Below, piece after piece: positions 32,065 through 42,234 of a DNA stretch of 64,000 nt. How positions within the stretch are numbered: the first letter of the stretch is position 1; every line of letters starts with the position of its first letter. Under the pieces are notes generated by a model, which did not search any database, had not been told where the DNA came from, and saw nothing but the letters and a program-made list of their open reading frames with translations. This stretch comes from Branchiostoma floridae (taxonomy: Eukaryota; Chordata; Leptocardii; Amphioxiformes; Branchiostomatidae), in assembly GCF_000003815.2 (NCBI RefSeq), contig NW_023365716.1, forward strand, positions 997,685-1,061,684. The letters are read 5' to 3'. Both the position numbers and the translations under genes were made by a program.

Positions 32065-32497
32065 TAGGGCTGGGTATCGGTACAGCGTACCGGTACAAAA
32101 CCGGTTTTTCTTATTGGACCGGTCCAGAAAAACCGGACCTGAAAAAATTAGGTGGACCGGATGTTGGACCTATTATATAGTTAACATATTATTTTATCAG
32201 GCATTCACACGTTTTGGCGCTTGCAGTTGGAAGAAAATGACAAGAGTGAAGTAGAGTAGAGTTTATAGTAGTTTCTACCAAGGTTTACAGTCAATCGTAC
32301 AGGTGCAGTTAGCGTTGTAGGATTTTAAAACGCCAGTGTAAGCCTAATACTCCCCCAAACAGATTTCTTTGTAGTTTAATGGACCATTGGTATGAGTCAT
32401 TCTGAATCAGGTCCAGGTTCAGGTCCGGACCTGGACCTGATCCTTTGGACCTGAACCGGACCTGGACCTGAATTTTCTGTACCGGTACCCAGCCCTA
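32065..32497. mobile_element. 433-bp hAT-like MITE with 8-bp target duplication
   Basis: Terminal inverted repeats TAGGGCTGGGTATCGGTACA and the complement of TGTACCGGTACCCAGCCCTA (one mismatch). Target duplication CTATGTAC at 32057-32064 and 32498-32505. The ZF14 intron at about 57068 has the empty site (ACTATGTACCCTTG). The interior carries inverted CCGGACCTG-type repeats. No transposase. Confidence 0.95.
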
Positions 32498-32820
32498 CTA
32501 TGTACCCTTGTATTAAGTAGATTAGTTATAGAACTGTAGTTATGTCTCAGTAGATACCATGCTTTGTACCTTGTACAATTGTTGTGCAATAACGTTTTGT
32601 TATGAAATCAAAATTAGAATCAGAACCTCATTAAAGCACACACAATACCTGCTTATAACAACAGCGTATAATAAGGCTGGGTAGAAAGTGCAAGTAGCGT
32701 AGCGTGCGTAGACATCATCACTGCCCCCCTCCCCATCAAAATACCAACAACAAAAACACTTCTTAGTCTAATTTACCGCTAAACTAGCACAAGGCAGAAA
32801 TCACTTTAGATAATCACAGA

Positions 32821-33028
32821 TCTTACCTGTAAGTCGGTTGTGGTTAGCAGTCTTCACGGCTTCTTAGATTCCGTAAAATCTCGACAATACCTCAGAGATG
32901 ATTTCAAAGACGAAGACGCGAAACAAAATGGCGGGCGTCAGCTCACTCCAGGCCAAAGGTGAGAGGTCACTAACCTGATACTCACTTCACAACAGGTTAA
33001 ACCAGAGATCGCCGCATAACGATTTACT
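32821..33028 (-). promoter_or_regulatory. ZF9 promoter and non-coding first exon
   Basis: AAAATGGCGGGCGTCAG is at 32925-32941, AAAGGTGAGAGGTCA at 32955-32969, donor GTAAGA at 32821-32826, and the CGCCGCATAACG box near 33012. Confidence 0.75.
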
Positions 33029-34339
33029 CTAGCAGATTAAAGACTAGCGTTCTACCTCGGTTTCTACCTATCTTTTTGTGGTATTTTTTTTTTTTTAATC
33101 TTAAGGCCAAATCAGGTGAAAACCGGCATGAGGGATGCTATGTGGAGGATTTCTTGTTCAATTGCAATTTAGAATTTGAAACACGGTAATGACATTATTC
33201 AAATATGATTTAAATTCACAACAATTTTTGGCATCATTTCCTCTCCATTTATTTGGAAAAATCTTCATCTTTGCCAATATTACGTCACATTGAATATATC
33301 TATACATAATTAACGCTAAAACTGCTACAGCACAAAATCAAATCATAGACTTTGCATACACTTACTTTATTTTTACAGCACTATAATAGAATCAAAACAA
33401 AATTATCAAATACGTTAGAACAATATAAATTGCTATCAGCTACAAATGCTAAGAATGCAAGTGAACAAAAAACCGACATGAACCAAGTACATGCATATCA
33501 ACAGTATACACAATGTGCGTATTCTTGTAGATGTTATTCTTTCGGGTAGATCAAAGAAATATACGGACGTTTAAAATTTTTTTTTTCTAAAGAGTAAAGA
33601 AATATGCGGATGTTAAAATACACGTACTAAGATACCCCGATAATCACAAATGTTTACAATGAGTGAAAAAAACACACATACATTGTCGAATTTTTGCTCA
33701 CAATAAAACAAGCATGCAGACACAACAACTATCTTGGATGCAAAACGAACCTCTATGAATCGATGACGTTCAAGTAGATGCATATTAACAGCATACACAA
33801 TGTGCGTATTGTTATAGATGTTATTTTTTCTAAGAGTATGTTATTGTATCTATTTGTATATATGTGTGTGTTTTTATGAGCCCTGGAAGATTAGCTTTAA
33901 GGGCATCACAATAAACCCAAACTCTTTCGGATAGATCAAAGAAATATACGGATGTTTCAAAATGTTAACAATACTCCTATGATCACAAAAATGTTTACAC
34001 TGAGCGAAAAAAACACATTACTAGTAAATATTGTCGATTTTTTGCTCATAATGAAACAAGAATGCCTTGCTATACAGACACTAAAACTATCTTAGATGCA
34101 AAACCAACCTCTATGAGTCGATAACGTTCACGTATCACGTCTTGTGAATTAGCTAGGAGCTATTTTACACAAGCCGTCTATCTGGAACATTTGTCTTAAA
34201 CCCTGCAAGGCTTTTTGCATACGAAAAGTACACAAAGGTGAGATTTTCCTAGTCGCAAAGTAGTTACACTGATAACGATTATATGGTTTTCCTCCTCTGT
34301 GGGTACTTATATACTTGGCTTTTTAGGCATTTGAGTCCT
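33029..34339. other. Intergenic, ZF9 promoter to ZF10 3' end
   Basis: It is paralogous to 21077-21888 and 57630-58500. It contains a retro-tail at 33831-33921 and, near 34200-34300, the decayed terminal half-finger of ZF10. Confidence 0.5.
33831..33921 (+). repeat. Retrotransposon 3' tail, family 2
   Basis: AGCCCTGGAAGATTAGCTTT is followed by AGGGCATCACAATAAAC. It splits GATGTTATTCTTTCGG-like sequence that is continuous at 33531 and 58128, which defines the insertion. Confidence 0.7.
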
Positions 34340-34433
34340 GTTCCGACACATCTAGGTCTTTTTACCGGTGTGCTTTCTCACATGTCGGTTAAAAGAGGAT
34401 TTGTCTGCAGCAGCAAAGTCACACTGGTCACAC
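34340..34433 (-). pseudogene. Last finger of ZF10 in a shifted frame
   Basis: An intact-looking finger (KCDQCDFAAADKSSFNRH) with a C-terminal HTGKK tail lies in the +1 frame after ZF10. One extra A in GGAGAAAAAACCC (normally five A) causes the shift. Confidence 0.7.
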
Positions 34434-36152
34434 TTATAGGGTTTTTTCTCCTGTGTGGGTTCTCATGTGTATGGATAAGCTAGACTTGTTAGTTGTCCTA
34501 TACCCACACTCGCCACACATGTAGGGTTTCCCACCGGTGTGCTTTCTTATGTGTTTGACCAAATCGTATTTCTGTATAGCAGAAAAGTCACACTGGTCAC
34601 ACTTGTTGCGTTTTTCTCCTGTGTGAGTTCTCATATGTTGAGATAAGGCAGACCTTTGTGCCGCCCTGTACCCACACTCCCCACACATGAAGGGTTTCTC
34701 ACCGGAATGTCTTGTTTGATGGTCGATCAAATGATGTTTCTGTGATGCGGAATAGTCACACTGGTCACACTTGTACGGTTTTTCTCCTGTATGGGTTCTC
34801 ATATGTCGGGATAAGTCAGACTTTCGAGCCGCCCTGTATCCGCACTCCTCACATATGAAAGGTTTTTCACCAGTGTGTATCCTTAAATGTTCGGCCAACT
34901 TATATTTCCGTGCAGCAGAATAGCCGCACTGGTCACACTTGTAGGGCCTTTCTCCTGTATGGGTTCTCATGTGTTCAGATAAATGAGACTTCTGAGCCGT
35001 TCTGTACCCACACTCCCCACACATGTAGGGTTTCTCATTGGTGTGTTTTCTTTTGTGTCGACCCAATTTGGATCTCTCTGCAGCAGAATAGTCACACTGG
35101 TCACACTTGTAGGGTTTTACTCCGGTATGGGTCCTCCTATGTTGGAATAAGGTAGATCTTTGAGCCGCCCTGTACCCGCACTCCCCACACATGTAGGGTC
35201 TCTCACCGGTATGTCTTGTTTGATGGTCAATCAAACTATGCTTTTCTGCTGCAGAATAGTCACACTGGTCACACTTGTAACGTCTTTCTCCAGTGTGAGT
35301 TCTCATATGTCGGGTTAAGTCAGACTTTTGAGCTGTCCTGTGCCCACACTCCCCACACATGTAGGGTTTGTCACAACTGTGTTTCATTAGATGTTGGTCC
35401 AAGTGGCCTTTCTGTGCAGCAGAATAGTCACACTGATCACACTTGTACGGTTTATCTCCTGTGTGGGTTCTCATATGTTTGGATAAGTCAGACTTTTGAG
35501 TCGCTCTGTACCCACACTCTCCACACATGAAGGGTTTCTCACCGGTGGCGGTGTGTTTTGCTACATGTCGCTTCAAATGTGATTTCCGTGCAGCAGAATA
35601 TTCACACTGATCACACTTGTGGGGTTTTTTTCCTGTATGGATTCTCATATGCTGAGATAAGTCAGACTTCCTAGCTGTCCTGTACCCGCACTCCCCACAT
35701 ATGTAGGGTTTCTCAACGGTGTTTTCAACCACATACCTTCCCATATTGCCTTTGCTCTCCTTCCCAAGGTGTCTGGTATCGTACATCTCATTCCCATGGT
35801 GTCCAGGATTTCCAGCAGAGAAGTTTGCAGTAGAAACCTCACAGCTGGGTTCTTCCGTTTCTGCTCTTACACCGAACCTTTCGTCGTTTGGAACGCCCCT
35901 TTCCTCGTCCTGCTGCCATCCTGTGTCTGTTGTCTGCTCCCAACTGTTGTAAATCTCACTCCAAGGGTGCCCGTTTGGTTGGTAGCCGTAGGTTTCCTGG
36001 TCCTCACAGTACGTTTCCTGGCACTGCACGTTCTCTTGTCCATCCTGTTGCCATCCAGTGTCTCCTGTCGGCTCCTCTTTGATGTGCGTCTCGTTCAAAG
36101 TTTGTTCCGCATGAAGCTCTTTAACGGGAGGCACACATGTGAAATCCGCCAT
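34434..36152 (-). CDS. ZF10: class A C2H2 zinc-finger protein, 15 fingers
   Basis: The 572-residue product starts at the ATG at 36150-36152 (MADFTCVPPVKELHAEQT), right after an acceptor (CAACATTTCAG|AGATGG). The N-terminus has IKEEPTGD and GHPWSEIYNSWEQTTDTG. The pre-array linker is short: GKESKGNMGR joins directly, so the TDMGLQQET...QPDN segment found in most genes is deleted. Fifteen complete fingers alternate types. The linker after finger 2 is HTATGEKP, a six-base insertion shared with ZF13, and finger 4 is followed by HSCDKP. The frame ends GEKTL after a one-base A insertion, hiding a further finger. The promoter is at 37101-37307. Confidence 0.92.
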   Translation of the reverse strand: MADFTCVPPVKELHAEQTLNETHIKEEPTGDTGWQQDGQENVQCQETYCEDQETYGYQPNGHPWSEIYNSWEQTTDTGWQQDEERGVPNDERFGVRAETEEPSCEVSTANFSAGNPGHHGNEMYDTRHLGKESKGNMGRYVVENTVEKPYICGECGYRTARKSDLSQHMRIHTGKKPHKCDQCEYSAARKSHLKRHVAKHTATGEKPFMCGECGYRATQKSDLSKHMRTHTGDKPYKCDQCDYSAAQKGHLDQHLMKHSCDKPYMCGECGHRTAQKSDLTRHMRTHTGERRYKCDQCDYSAAEKHSLIDHQTRHTGERPYMCGECGYRAAQRSTLFQHRRTHTGVKPYKCDQCDYSAAERSKLGRHKRKHTNEKPYMCGECGYRTAQKSHLSEHMRTHTGERPYKCDQCGYSAARKYKLAEHLRIHTGEKPFICEECGYRAARKSDLSRHMRTHTGEKPYKCDQCDYSASQKHHLIDHQTRHSGEKPFMCGECGYRAAQRSALSQHMRTHTGEKRNKCDQCDFSAIQKYDLVKHIRKHTGGKPYMCGECGYRTTNKSSLSIHMRTHTGEKTL

Positions 36153-37100
36153 CTCTGAAATGTTGGCAAAACATAGGGATAAAAACATTAATTCATCGTC
36201 TTTTCAAACCAGAAAGGGTTCATATTTAAAACAAGAAATTCTTCTGTCAAAGTAGTGGACCGTTTAAGGTCCTCAGTTGTGTTTCCAGTAACAACTCGGT
36301 TGGGATATATTCTAGCTTATGATGCATACATGGGAATCATCAACCTAGCTAGTTCATGATTTGTCATTTGCAGTAACTGATTCATAGGAAAAACAAATTA
36401 ATACTCTTCTATACATACTGAAAGCAACATAGACACAGGGAAAGGTAACGATCTATAGACACAGGCGCCTCTAGAGGATTTCGACGAAGATTTTGTGGTA
36501 GAATGAATCCGAGTTAGGGCCCGACTGTAGAATCGTGCTAAACTAGAGGAAAGACGACACTAGAGGAAAGACGACATACTGTTTACATCAAACGTATCAG
36601 TCATATGGAAAAAAAAAACAATATTTCATTGGCACTGCAGGTTTTTGGAAAAGTCATAATTGTACCAATTTCCTATATGTAATACGACACTTGGATATAC
36701 GATATCTGATTGAATTGAACTCCCAGCTTCGCAAGTGGTGAACGTACAGCTTTTCTTCGCATTTTAAAGGTGAGCACTCCTGAAAACTCCGTTGTTATCA
36801 ACATCCCTGGCATCATGGTGTTTGCACGGATATATACTACTGACCGATTAAGAGCGCACGGGCATAATCATCGTCAAATAATCTATCATTGATAATTTTA
36901 AAAACAACATTTTCGTGATATCGTAATGCACCATTTCTGACCGTATATTGCAGGTAAAAACCGATATTTGGCAGCAGTTACATCACTCATTACATTCAAT
37001 GCAACCCCCCCCCCCCAACTACCGATCGTAAACACACCTCTTTAATTCTAGTTTACCACATAACAAGCACCAGCTAGGCTCATCTAAAGACACTCAAAGG
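36153..37100 (-). other. Intron 1 of ZF10
   Basis: It closely parallels 45356-47028 (ZF12 intron) without the LINE insertion found there. A C-tract is at about 37006. No gene. Confidence 0.6.
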
Positions 37101-37307
37101 TCTTACCTGTAAGTCTATGGTGGTTAGCGTTCTCCAAGACTTCTGGGATCACGTAAAATTCGCGTATTCAAGTTTGGAGGAGATGACTGCAAAGACGACG
37201 ACATAAAACAAAATGGCGGATGTCAGCTAATCAACGGGGTAAAGTTTAGAGGTCACAAACCTGACATTCACTTGGGTCAAATCACAGTTGGCCGCATAAC
37301 GCTCTAC
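37101..37307 (-). promoter_or_regulatory. ZF10 promoter and non-coding first exon
   Basis: AAAATGGCGGATGTCAG begins near 37210 (GATGTCA in place of GACGTCA), AAAGTTTAGAGGTCA near 37243, and the donor GTAAGA at 37101-37106. Confidence 0.72.
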
Positions 37308-37610
37308 TTTCGTGGTTTAGAGCCTACCAAAAATTCATCATCATATTCCTGAAGCAGAGGTCGGGCGACAGTAGTGGCTGAGATCTCCATTGAAAGAAAG
37401 AAAGAAAACGTGTAGATTTAATACTTAAAACCTACCGTTGCTGATAGACCTTCATACAGATAATAAATGGTATAAACCAACACAAAACCACAACCTTTTC
37501 CAACAATTAAAGAGTAATCTATATTAAAGACACTAAGAATACGAGTGAGCAAGATACTCCAGTGCCGCATGACACAGTATGGCCCCATTTAAATAATTAA
37601 ATGGCATCAA

Positions 37611-37919
37611 TAAACCCCATATGTAACACTGCTAAACCCCATATGTAACACTGCTAAACCCCATGTGTAACACTGCTAAACCCCATGTGTAACACTGCTA
37701 AACCCCATATGTAACACTGCTAAACCCCATATGTAACACTGCTAAACCCCATATGTAACACTGCTAAACCCCATATGTAACACTGCTAAACCCCATGTGT
37801 AACACTGCTAAACCCCATGTGTAACACTGCTAAACCCCATGTGTAACACTGCTAAACCCCATGTGTAACACTGCTAAACCCCATGTGTAACACTGCTAAA
37901 CCCCATGTGTAACACTGCT
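37611..37919. repeat. 22-bp tandem repeat, 14 copies
   Basis: The unit is TAAACCCCATATGTAACACT plus GC; several units carry GTGTG in place of ATATG. The matching flanks of ZF2 (about 2501) and ZF13 (about 48938) have a single unit, so this is a local expansion. Adjacent identical units with no variable spacers rule out CRISPR. Confidence 0.97.
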
Positions 37920-38649
37920 TAACCAATGAAGTCAGAGTCATTAGGCAATGTAAATCCACACAGAATTAATGACTTCGTTTGATTTAAACTTTATTTTAGA
38001 TTATCTTTAATTCTTTACCAAAGTGCATCAATGAATGAATGAATGAATGAAGTTCTCAACCATATATAAGATATTGCTATGAGCTAAACAACATACAGAA
38101 TAACAACTCGGAATACAAGTGCATGGAATACTAAGTACATGTAGACAATACGCAATAAGCTAATTGTTAGCTATGTATATATTATGCTGCGAGGTGTTGC
38201 AAACGTAGGGTTGTTCTTTCGAACAAATTAGACTAAAACAAATAAAAGACCAATGCCAAAAAGCTTAGATAATTCCATGACATCTAAAATTTCTCTTAAA
38301 AAAAAGAAAAAAAGAAACAGTCGATTTTTTACACGAAAGGAAAAAGTAAATCTATGCGTAAGTACTAAACTATCTTATGTACAGAAGCCACGTCCATGAA
38401 GTACTAAGTAGTAGGTACAATTTTACTTAGCAATTAGTTCAAACCAACCTCTTGAAAGACTTGCTATAATGTTCGGTAGGCTACCTGAACATGTCAGCCT
38501 CTAATGTTGATTTCCTTGCTAAAGAGTAGTTGCCGGGCCCAGATAAAGACTAAGGCTACGTACAGATACCATTTTTACTCCTGGGTGTAATTTTTTCATA
38601 CACATGACAACTCCTGGGTGTAATTTTTTTATACACATGATAATTCACA
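37920..38649. other. Intergenic, 3' flank of ZF11
   Basis: It matches 2530-3200 and 48960-49650. It holds a short (GAAT)n run at 38030-38052. No gene. Confidence 0.55.
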
Positions 38650-38789
38650 TTTTAGGGCAAAAACATTGTATGCTGTACATTTTTCACACACGTAGATGTA
38701 GGTTCTTTGGTATGTCTTGTCAAATGTTTCGAAAGGCGAGCTTTTTTAGCAGCAGAGCAGTTACACTGATGGCATTTATAAGGTTTTTC
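38650..38789 (-). pseudogene. ZF11 last finger and C-terminal tail beyond a stop
   Basis: In the same frame as ZF11, after TAA, the strand encodes a complete finger (KCHQCNCSAAKKARLSKH) and a tail TRHTKEPTSTCV up to a stop near 38655. One nonsense codon separates it from the array. This is the best-preserved version of the ancestral C-terminus. Confidence 0.7.
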
Positions 38790-40376
38790 TTACGTATGGG
38801 TTCTGATGTGTCGGGATAACTCAACCCTATTAGCCGCCGCGTATCCACACTCCTCACAAATGTAGGGTTTCTCACCGGTGTGTGTCATTACATGTCGGTC
38901 CAAAGTACATTTCTGTGCAGCAGAATAGTCACACTGGTTACACTTAAATGGTTTTTCCCCTGAATGTGTTCTCATATGTCTGGATAAGTTAGACTTTCGA
39001 GCTGTCCTGTGCCCGCACTCCCCACACATGAAGGGTTTCTCACCAGTGTGTGTTGCTAGATGTTTGTCCAAATCACCTTTCTGCACTGCAGAATAGTCAC
39101 ACTGATCACATTTGTAACGTCTTTCCCCTGTGTGGGTCCTCATGTGGCGGGATAAGGTAGACCTATCAGCGGTCCTGTACCCACACTCACCACACATGAA
39201 GGGTTTCTCACTGGTGTGTTTTGCAGCTATATGAGCGTCAAAATTGACTTTCTGTGCAGCAGAATAGTCACACTGATCACATTTGTAACGTCTTTCCCCT
39301 GTATGGATTCTCATGTGTCGGGATAAGTCAGACTTTGTTGTTGTTCTGTGCCCACACTCCCCACACATGTAGGGTTTCTCACCAGTGTGTTTCATTAGAT
39401 GTTGGTCCAAGGTAGATTTCTGTGCAGCAGAATAGTTACACTGGTCGCACTTGTAGGGTTTTTGACCTGTATGGGTTCTCATATGCTTGGACAAGTTATA
39501 TTTGTAAGCTGCCCTGTACCCACACTCTCCACACATGTAGGGTTTTTCTCCTGAATGGATTTTCATGTGTCGGGATAACGTAGATCTGTCAGCTGTCCTG
39601 TACCCACACTCCCCACACATGAAGGGTTTCTCACCGGAATGGGTTTTTTGATGGCCGATCAAATGATGTTTTTCTACTGCCGAATATTCGCACTGGTCAC
39701 ATTTGTATGGTTTGTCCCCTGTGTGGGTTCTCATGTGTCGGGATAAGTTTGACTTTTGAGCCGCCCTGAACCCACACTCTCCACACATGTAGGGTTTCTC
39801 ACCAGTGTGTGTGGTTAGATGTTGGTCCAAAGTGGATTTCACTGCTGCAGAATAGTCGCACTGGTCACACTTGTAGGGTTTATCTCCTGTGTGGATTCTG
39901 ATGTGTACGGATAAGTCATTCTTCCGAGCTGTACTGTACCCACACTCCCCACACATGTAGGGTTTGTTGCCACTGTGTTTTGCTAGATGGTGGTCTAAAG
40001 AAGATTTCTGTACAGCAGAATAGTCACAATGGTCACACTTGTAGGGTTTTTCTCCAGTGTGGGTTATCATATGCCGGGATAACTTAGACCTTTGACTTGT
40101 CCTGTACCCACACTCCCCACACATGTAGGGTTTCTCACCAATGTGTTTCACCACATGCCTTCCTATATTGCCTCTGCTCTCCTGTACCTGTGAGGTTGAT
40201 GTGTTGTCAGGTTGGGGAAAGTTCACATCACACGTTTCCTGCTGCAGGCCCATGTCTGTTGTCTGGGTCTCCCTGATGTCACTCTCCTTCCCAGGTTGTT
40301 CAGAATGGCCCATCTCCTTCCCAGGATACCCAGCACACAGTTCTCCAGTAGAATGTTCACAGCTGGAATCTTCCAT
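38790..40376 (-). CDS. ZF11: class B C2H2 zinc-finger protein, 16 fingers
   Basis: The 528-residue product starts at MEDSSCEHSTGELCAGYPGK (ATG at 40374-40376). The frame is open upstream for 111 more codons, but those cover an acceptor-like site (before TCTGTTC... on plus 40380-40395) and intron, so I take the MEDSS start. The linker is intact (SDIRETQTTDMGLQQET). Fingers 1-15 are nearly identical to ZF8, with the same single register break at fingers 7-8. Finger 11 begins RRYKCDQC in place of KPYKCDQC, copied from finger 13 of the same array. Finger 16 (CEECGYAAANRVELSRH) is unique. The stop is ACG TAA inside the linker. Two promoter modules lie upstream. Confidence 0.92.
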   Translation of the reverse strand: MEDSSCEHSTGELCAGYPGKEMGHSEQPGKESDIRETQTTDMGLQQETCDVNFPQPDNTSTSQVQESRGNIGRHVVKHIGEKPYMCGECGYRTSQRSKLSRHMITHTGEKPYKCDHCDYSAVQKSSLDHHLAKHSGNKPYMCGECGYSTARKNDLSVHIRIHTGDKPYKCDQCDYSAAVKSTLDQHLTTHTGEKPYMCGECGFRAAQKSNLSRHMRTHTGDKPYKCDQCEYSAVEKHHLIGHQKTHSGEKPFMCGECGYRTADRSTLSRHMKIHSGEKPYMCGECGYRAAYKYNLSKHMRTHTGQKPYKCDQCNYSAAQKSTLDQHLMKHTGEKPYMCGECGHRTTTKSDLSRHMRIHTGERRYKCDQCDYSAAQKVNFDAHIAAKHTSEKPFMCGECGYRTADRSTLSRHMRTHTGERRYKCDQCDYSAVQKGDLDKHLATHTGEKPFMCGECGHRTARKSNLSRHMRTHSGEKPFKCNQCDYSAAQKCTLDRHVMTHTGEKPYICEECGYAAANRVELSRHIRTHT

Positions 40377-41335
40377 TTTTGTTCTGTGGGATGGGGGTGG
40401 GGGTAGATTATTGAATAAAAACTTATTTTTAGAAATGTGACGCATACTAGTTTTCATATTTATCTGCAAACTACATCGTTCCAAATCCTCTACCTGCAAT
40501 TCAAGTTCCCAAGTTTTTCGGTAAACCATCCTCTTCTTTGAAAGCATAAATATTACCTTGAAAAAATGTTGGTCTACTATATATAGACACTGATAAGCAG
40601 TTACATATACAGATGTATACGGTGATTCCATCAAGTTAAAGGCTATGTTTTCACATGAAATTTTCTTCCGAAACAGAACCTTATGAAACCACATACCTGC
40701 GTATAACAACGGTGTCGACTCAGTGGCTAGCTTCTCTCTTGATGCAGGGGAGGGACGCCGCAGCCTGGAACAGCATATTTATTTATTTATTTATTGGTTT
40801 GGCTGCACCGAACACACAGCCAGGGCTGCTCAACTAGCCTATGGCTATATAGGCTAGTTGCATATTTCTATTACAAAATTATGTGCAAAAGAATGCAACA
40901 TGCCTCCCACAAGACTCCTGCTGTGTGGCAACGTGGTACGTTAACCATCCAGCCATACACAGTTCCTTGGGATCTGCTGCTTTTTCGTGTTAGACATTTT
41001 TTAGTACTTTGGAAAATATACTAGTACATGGATCCATCCTCCTCTTGTAATTATTCCTTTATAATTGAAACAAATTTTTCAAAGTAGTAGAACACAGTAT
41101 TTACCCCCCACCCCCCCCCCCCGGTCTATAAAATATTAGTACCGAAGTTAGTGAAGACTGGTAGAAAGTCTTGTGTGACAGATGCAAGTACAAGTGGCCC
41201 CGTATACATCCCAAACATAATGTAATTGACAGTGACTGCCCCCCTCCCCATCAAAGCACACATCACTAACACACCCATAAATCCAACTTACCGGTAAATA
41301 AGCACCAACCTGGAAGCACTAACAACAACCACAGG
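40377..41335 (-). other. 5' intron region of ZF11
   Basis: It holds the class B block at about 40708-40775 with donor ACGCAG|GTATGT at about 40698, interrupted at 40774 by a retro-tail. C-rich runs lie at 41106-41122. The donor equivalent to ZF14's GTAAAC is ATAAAT here (about 40461), so that site is broken if it was ever used. Confidence 0.45.
40774..40862 (-). repeat. Retrotransposon 3' tail, family 1
   Basis: On minus it reads CTAGTTGAGCAGCCCTGGCT, then GTGTTCGGTGCAGCC and (AAAT)n. It is inserted in the ACAGCAT|AAATCC sequence seen uninterrupted at 60410. Confidence 0.7.
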
Positions 41336-41430
41336 TCTTACCTGTAGGTCTATGGTGGTTAGCGGTCTCCACAGCTTTTGGAACCCCCTAAAACGCGTCA
41401 GTTTGGAGAAGGTGAGTAAAGAGGTCTCAT
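41336..41430 (-). promoter_or_regulatory. ZF11 proximal promoter module, partial
   Basis: The intron side and 5' UTR (donor CTACAG|GTAAGA at 41341/41342, GTTAGCGGTCTCC) are present, but the sequence diverges before the YY1-like box. Confidence 0.6.
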
Positions 41431-41930
41431 AACACAGTATTTATCCGCGACCCCCGTCCATCCGCGACCCCCGTCCCCAAAAGTAGTTCGGGTTAAAATA
41501 GTGCATCGCGGTACTTGCAAAGGCCGTATTTATTCTTCCGTGCACGGCAGCGAGGTGGGATCTGTGGTGAATAGTAGAGGAATACATCGGTGTTCATACT
41601 GTATAAGTTGGATTACGTCGCTTTTTCGGCCGGCGGGAATTTGCGCCTTGATATGTTACCGGCACTTCCTGTTCGCCGCCTGCAGTTCCATGACCTCCGC
41701 TGGGGGTCAAATCAAAGTGTCTGTTATAGAAAAACGAGCCGGCAAATCTATGCTCATCTTCAGATATTTTGTAGCTTGTACCCTCAACTTCAACATACTA
41801 AATTCTTGTGAATTGTATATATCTGCACCCTACTATAGGTTTTGAGTCGTCGAACCACCTCACTTTGGGGTCCTTAACCATGTAAATCCCCATAGGCGAA
41901 AAACTGTGTTCTGAGACCATAATACAGTTT
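41431..41930. other. 500-bp insert between two promoter modules
   Basis: It is more GC-rich than its surroundings, with an ETS-like CACTTCCTG near 41661 and repeated CCGCGACCCCCGTCC. I recognise no gene; open frames of up to 114 codons have no family resemblance. Confidence 0.4.
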
Positions 41931-42026
41931 TACTGCCCCCCTCCCCATCAAAATAGCAAACACACCCCTAATTCCAATTTACCGCTTAATACGCACTAAC
42001 TAGAAAGCACTACTAACAATCACATG

Positions 42027-42234
42027 TCTTACCTATAGGTTTATGGTGTTTATCGGTCTCTAAGACCCCTGGTGACTGTAAAATCTCGACAGTTCTTCGG
42101 AGATATTTACACCGAGACAAAGGCACAAAAGAAAATTGCGGATGTCGGGTCATCTTCCGGGCAAAGGTGAAAGGTCACAAACCTAATACTCAATTTCACA
42201 ACAGGTTAAACCAGAGATTGCCGCATAACGCTTT
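42027..42234 (-). promoter_or_regulatory. ZF11 distal promoter module
   Basis: Full length: donor GTAAGA at 42027-42032, AAAGGTGAAAGGTCA at 42163-42177 and CGCCGCATAACG-like box near 42217. The YY1-like box is mutated (AAAATTGCGGATGTC: ATGGCGG is now ATTGCGG). Confidence 0.7.

Noticed and set aside
37611-37919. CRISPR-like regular repeat
   Set aside because: Units are directly adjacent with no spacers, and the DNA is eukaryotic.
38790-40709. Upstream extension of ZF11 by 111 codons, and similar extensions of ZF2, ZF5, ZF10 and ZF12
   Set aside because: The extra codons cross acceptor-like splice sites and intron sequence conserved as non-coding in paralogs.
41501-41845. Plus-strand open frame of 114 codons in the GC-richer insert
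   Set aside because: No recognisable family, no paralog, and an alternative frame is equally open.
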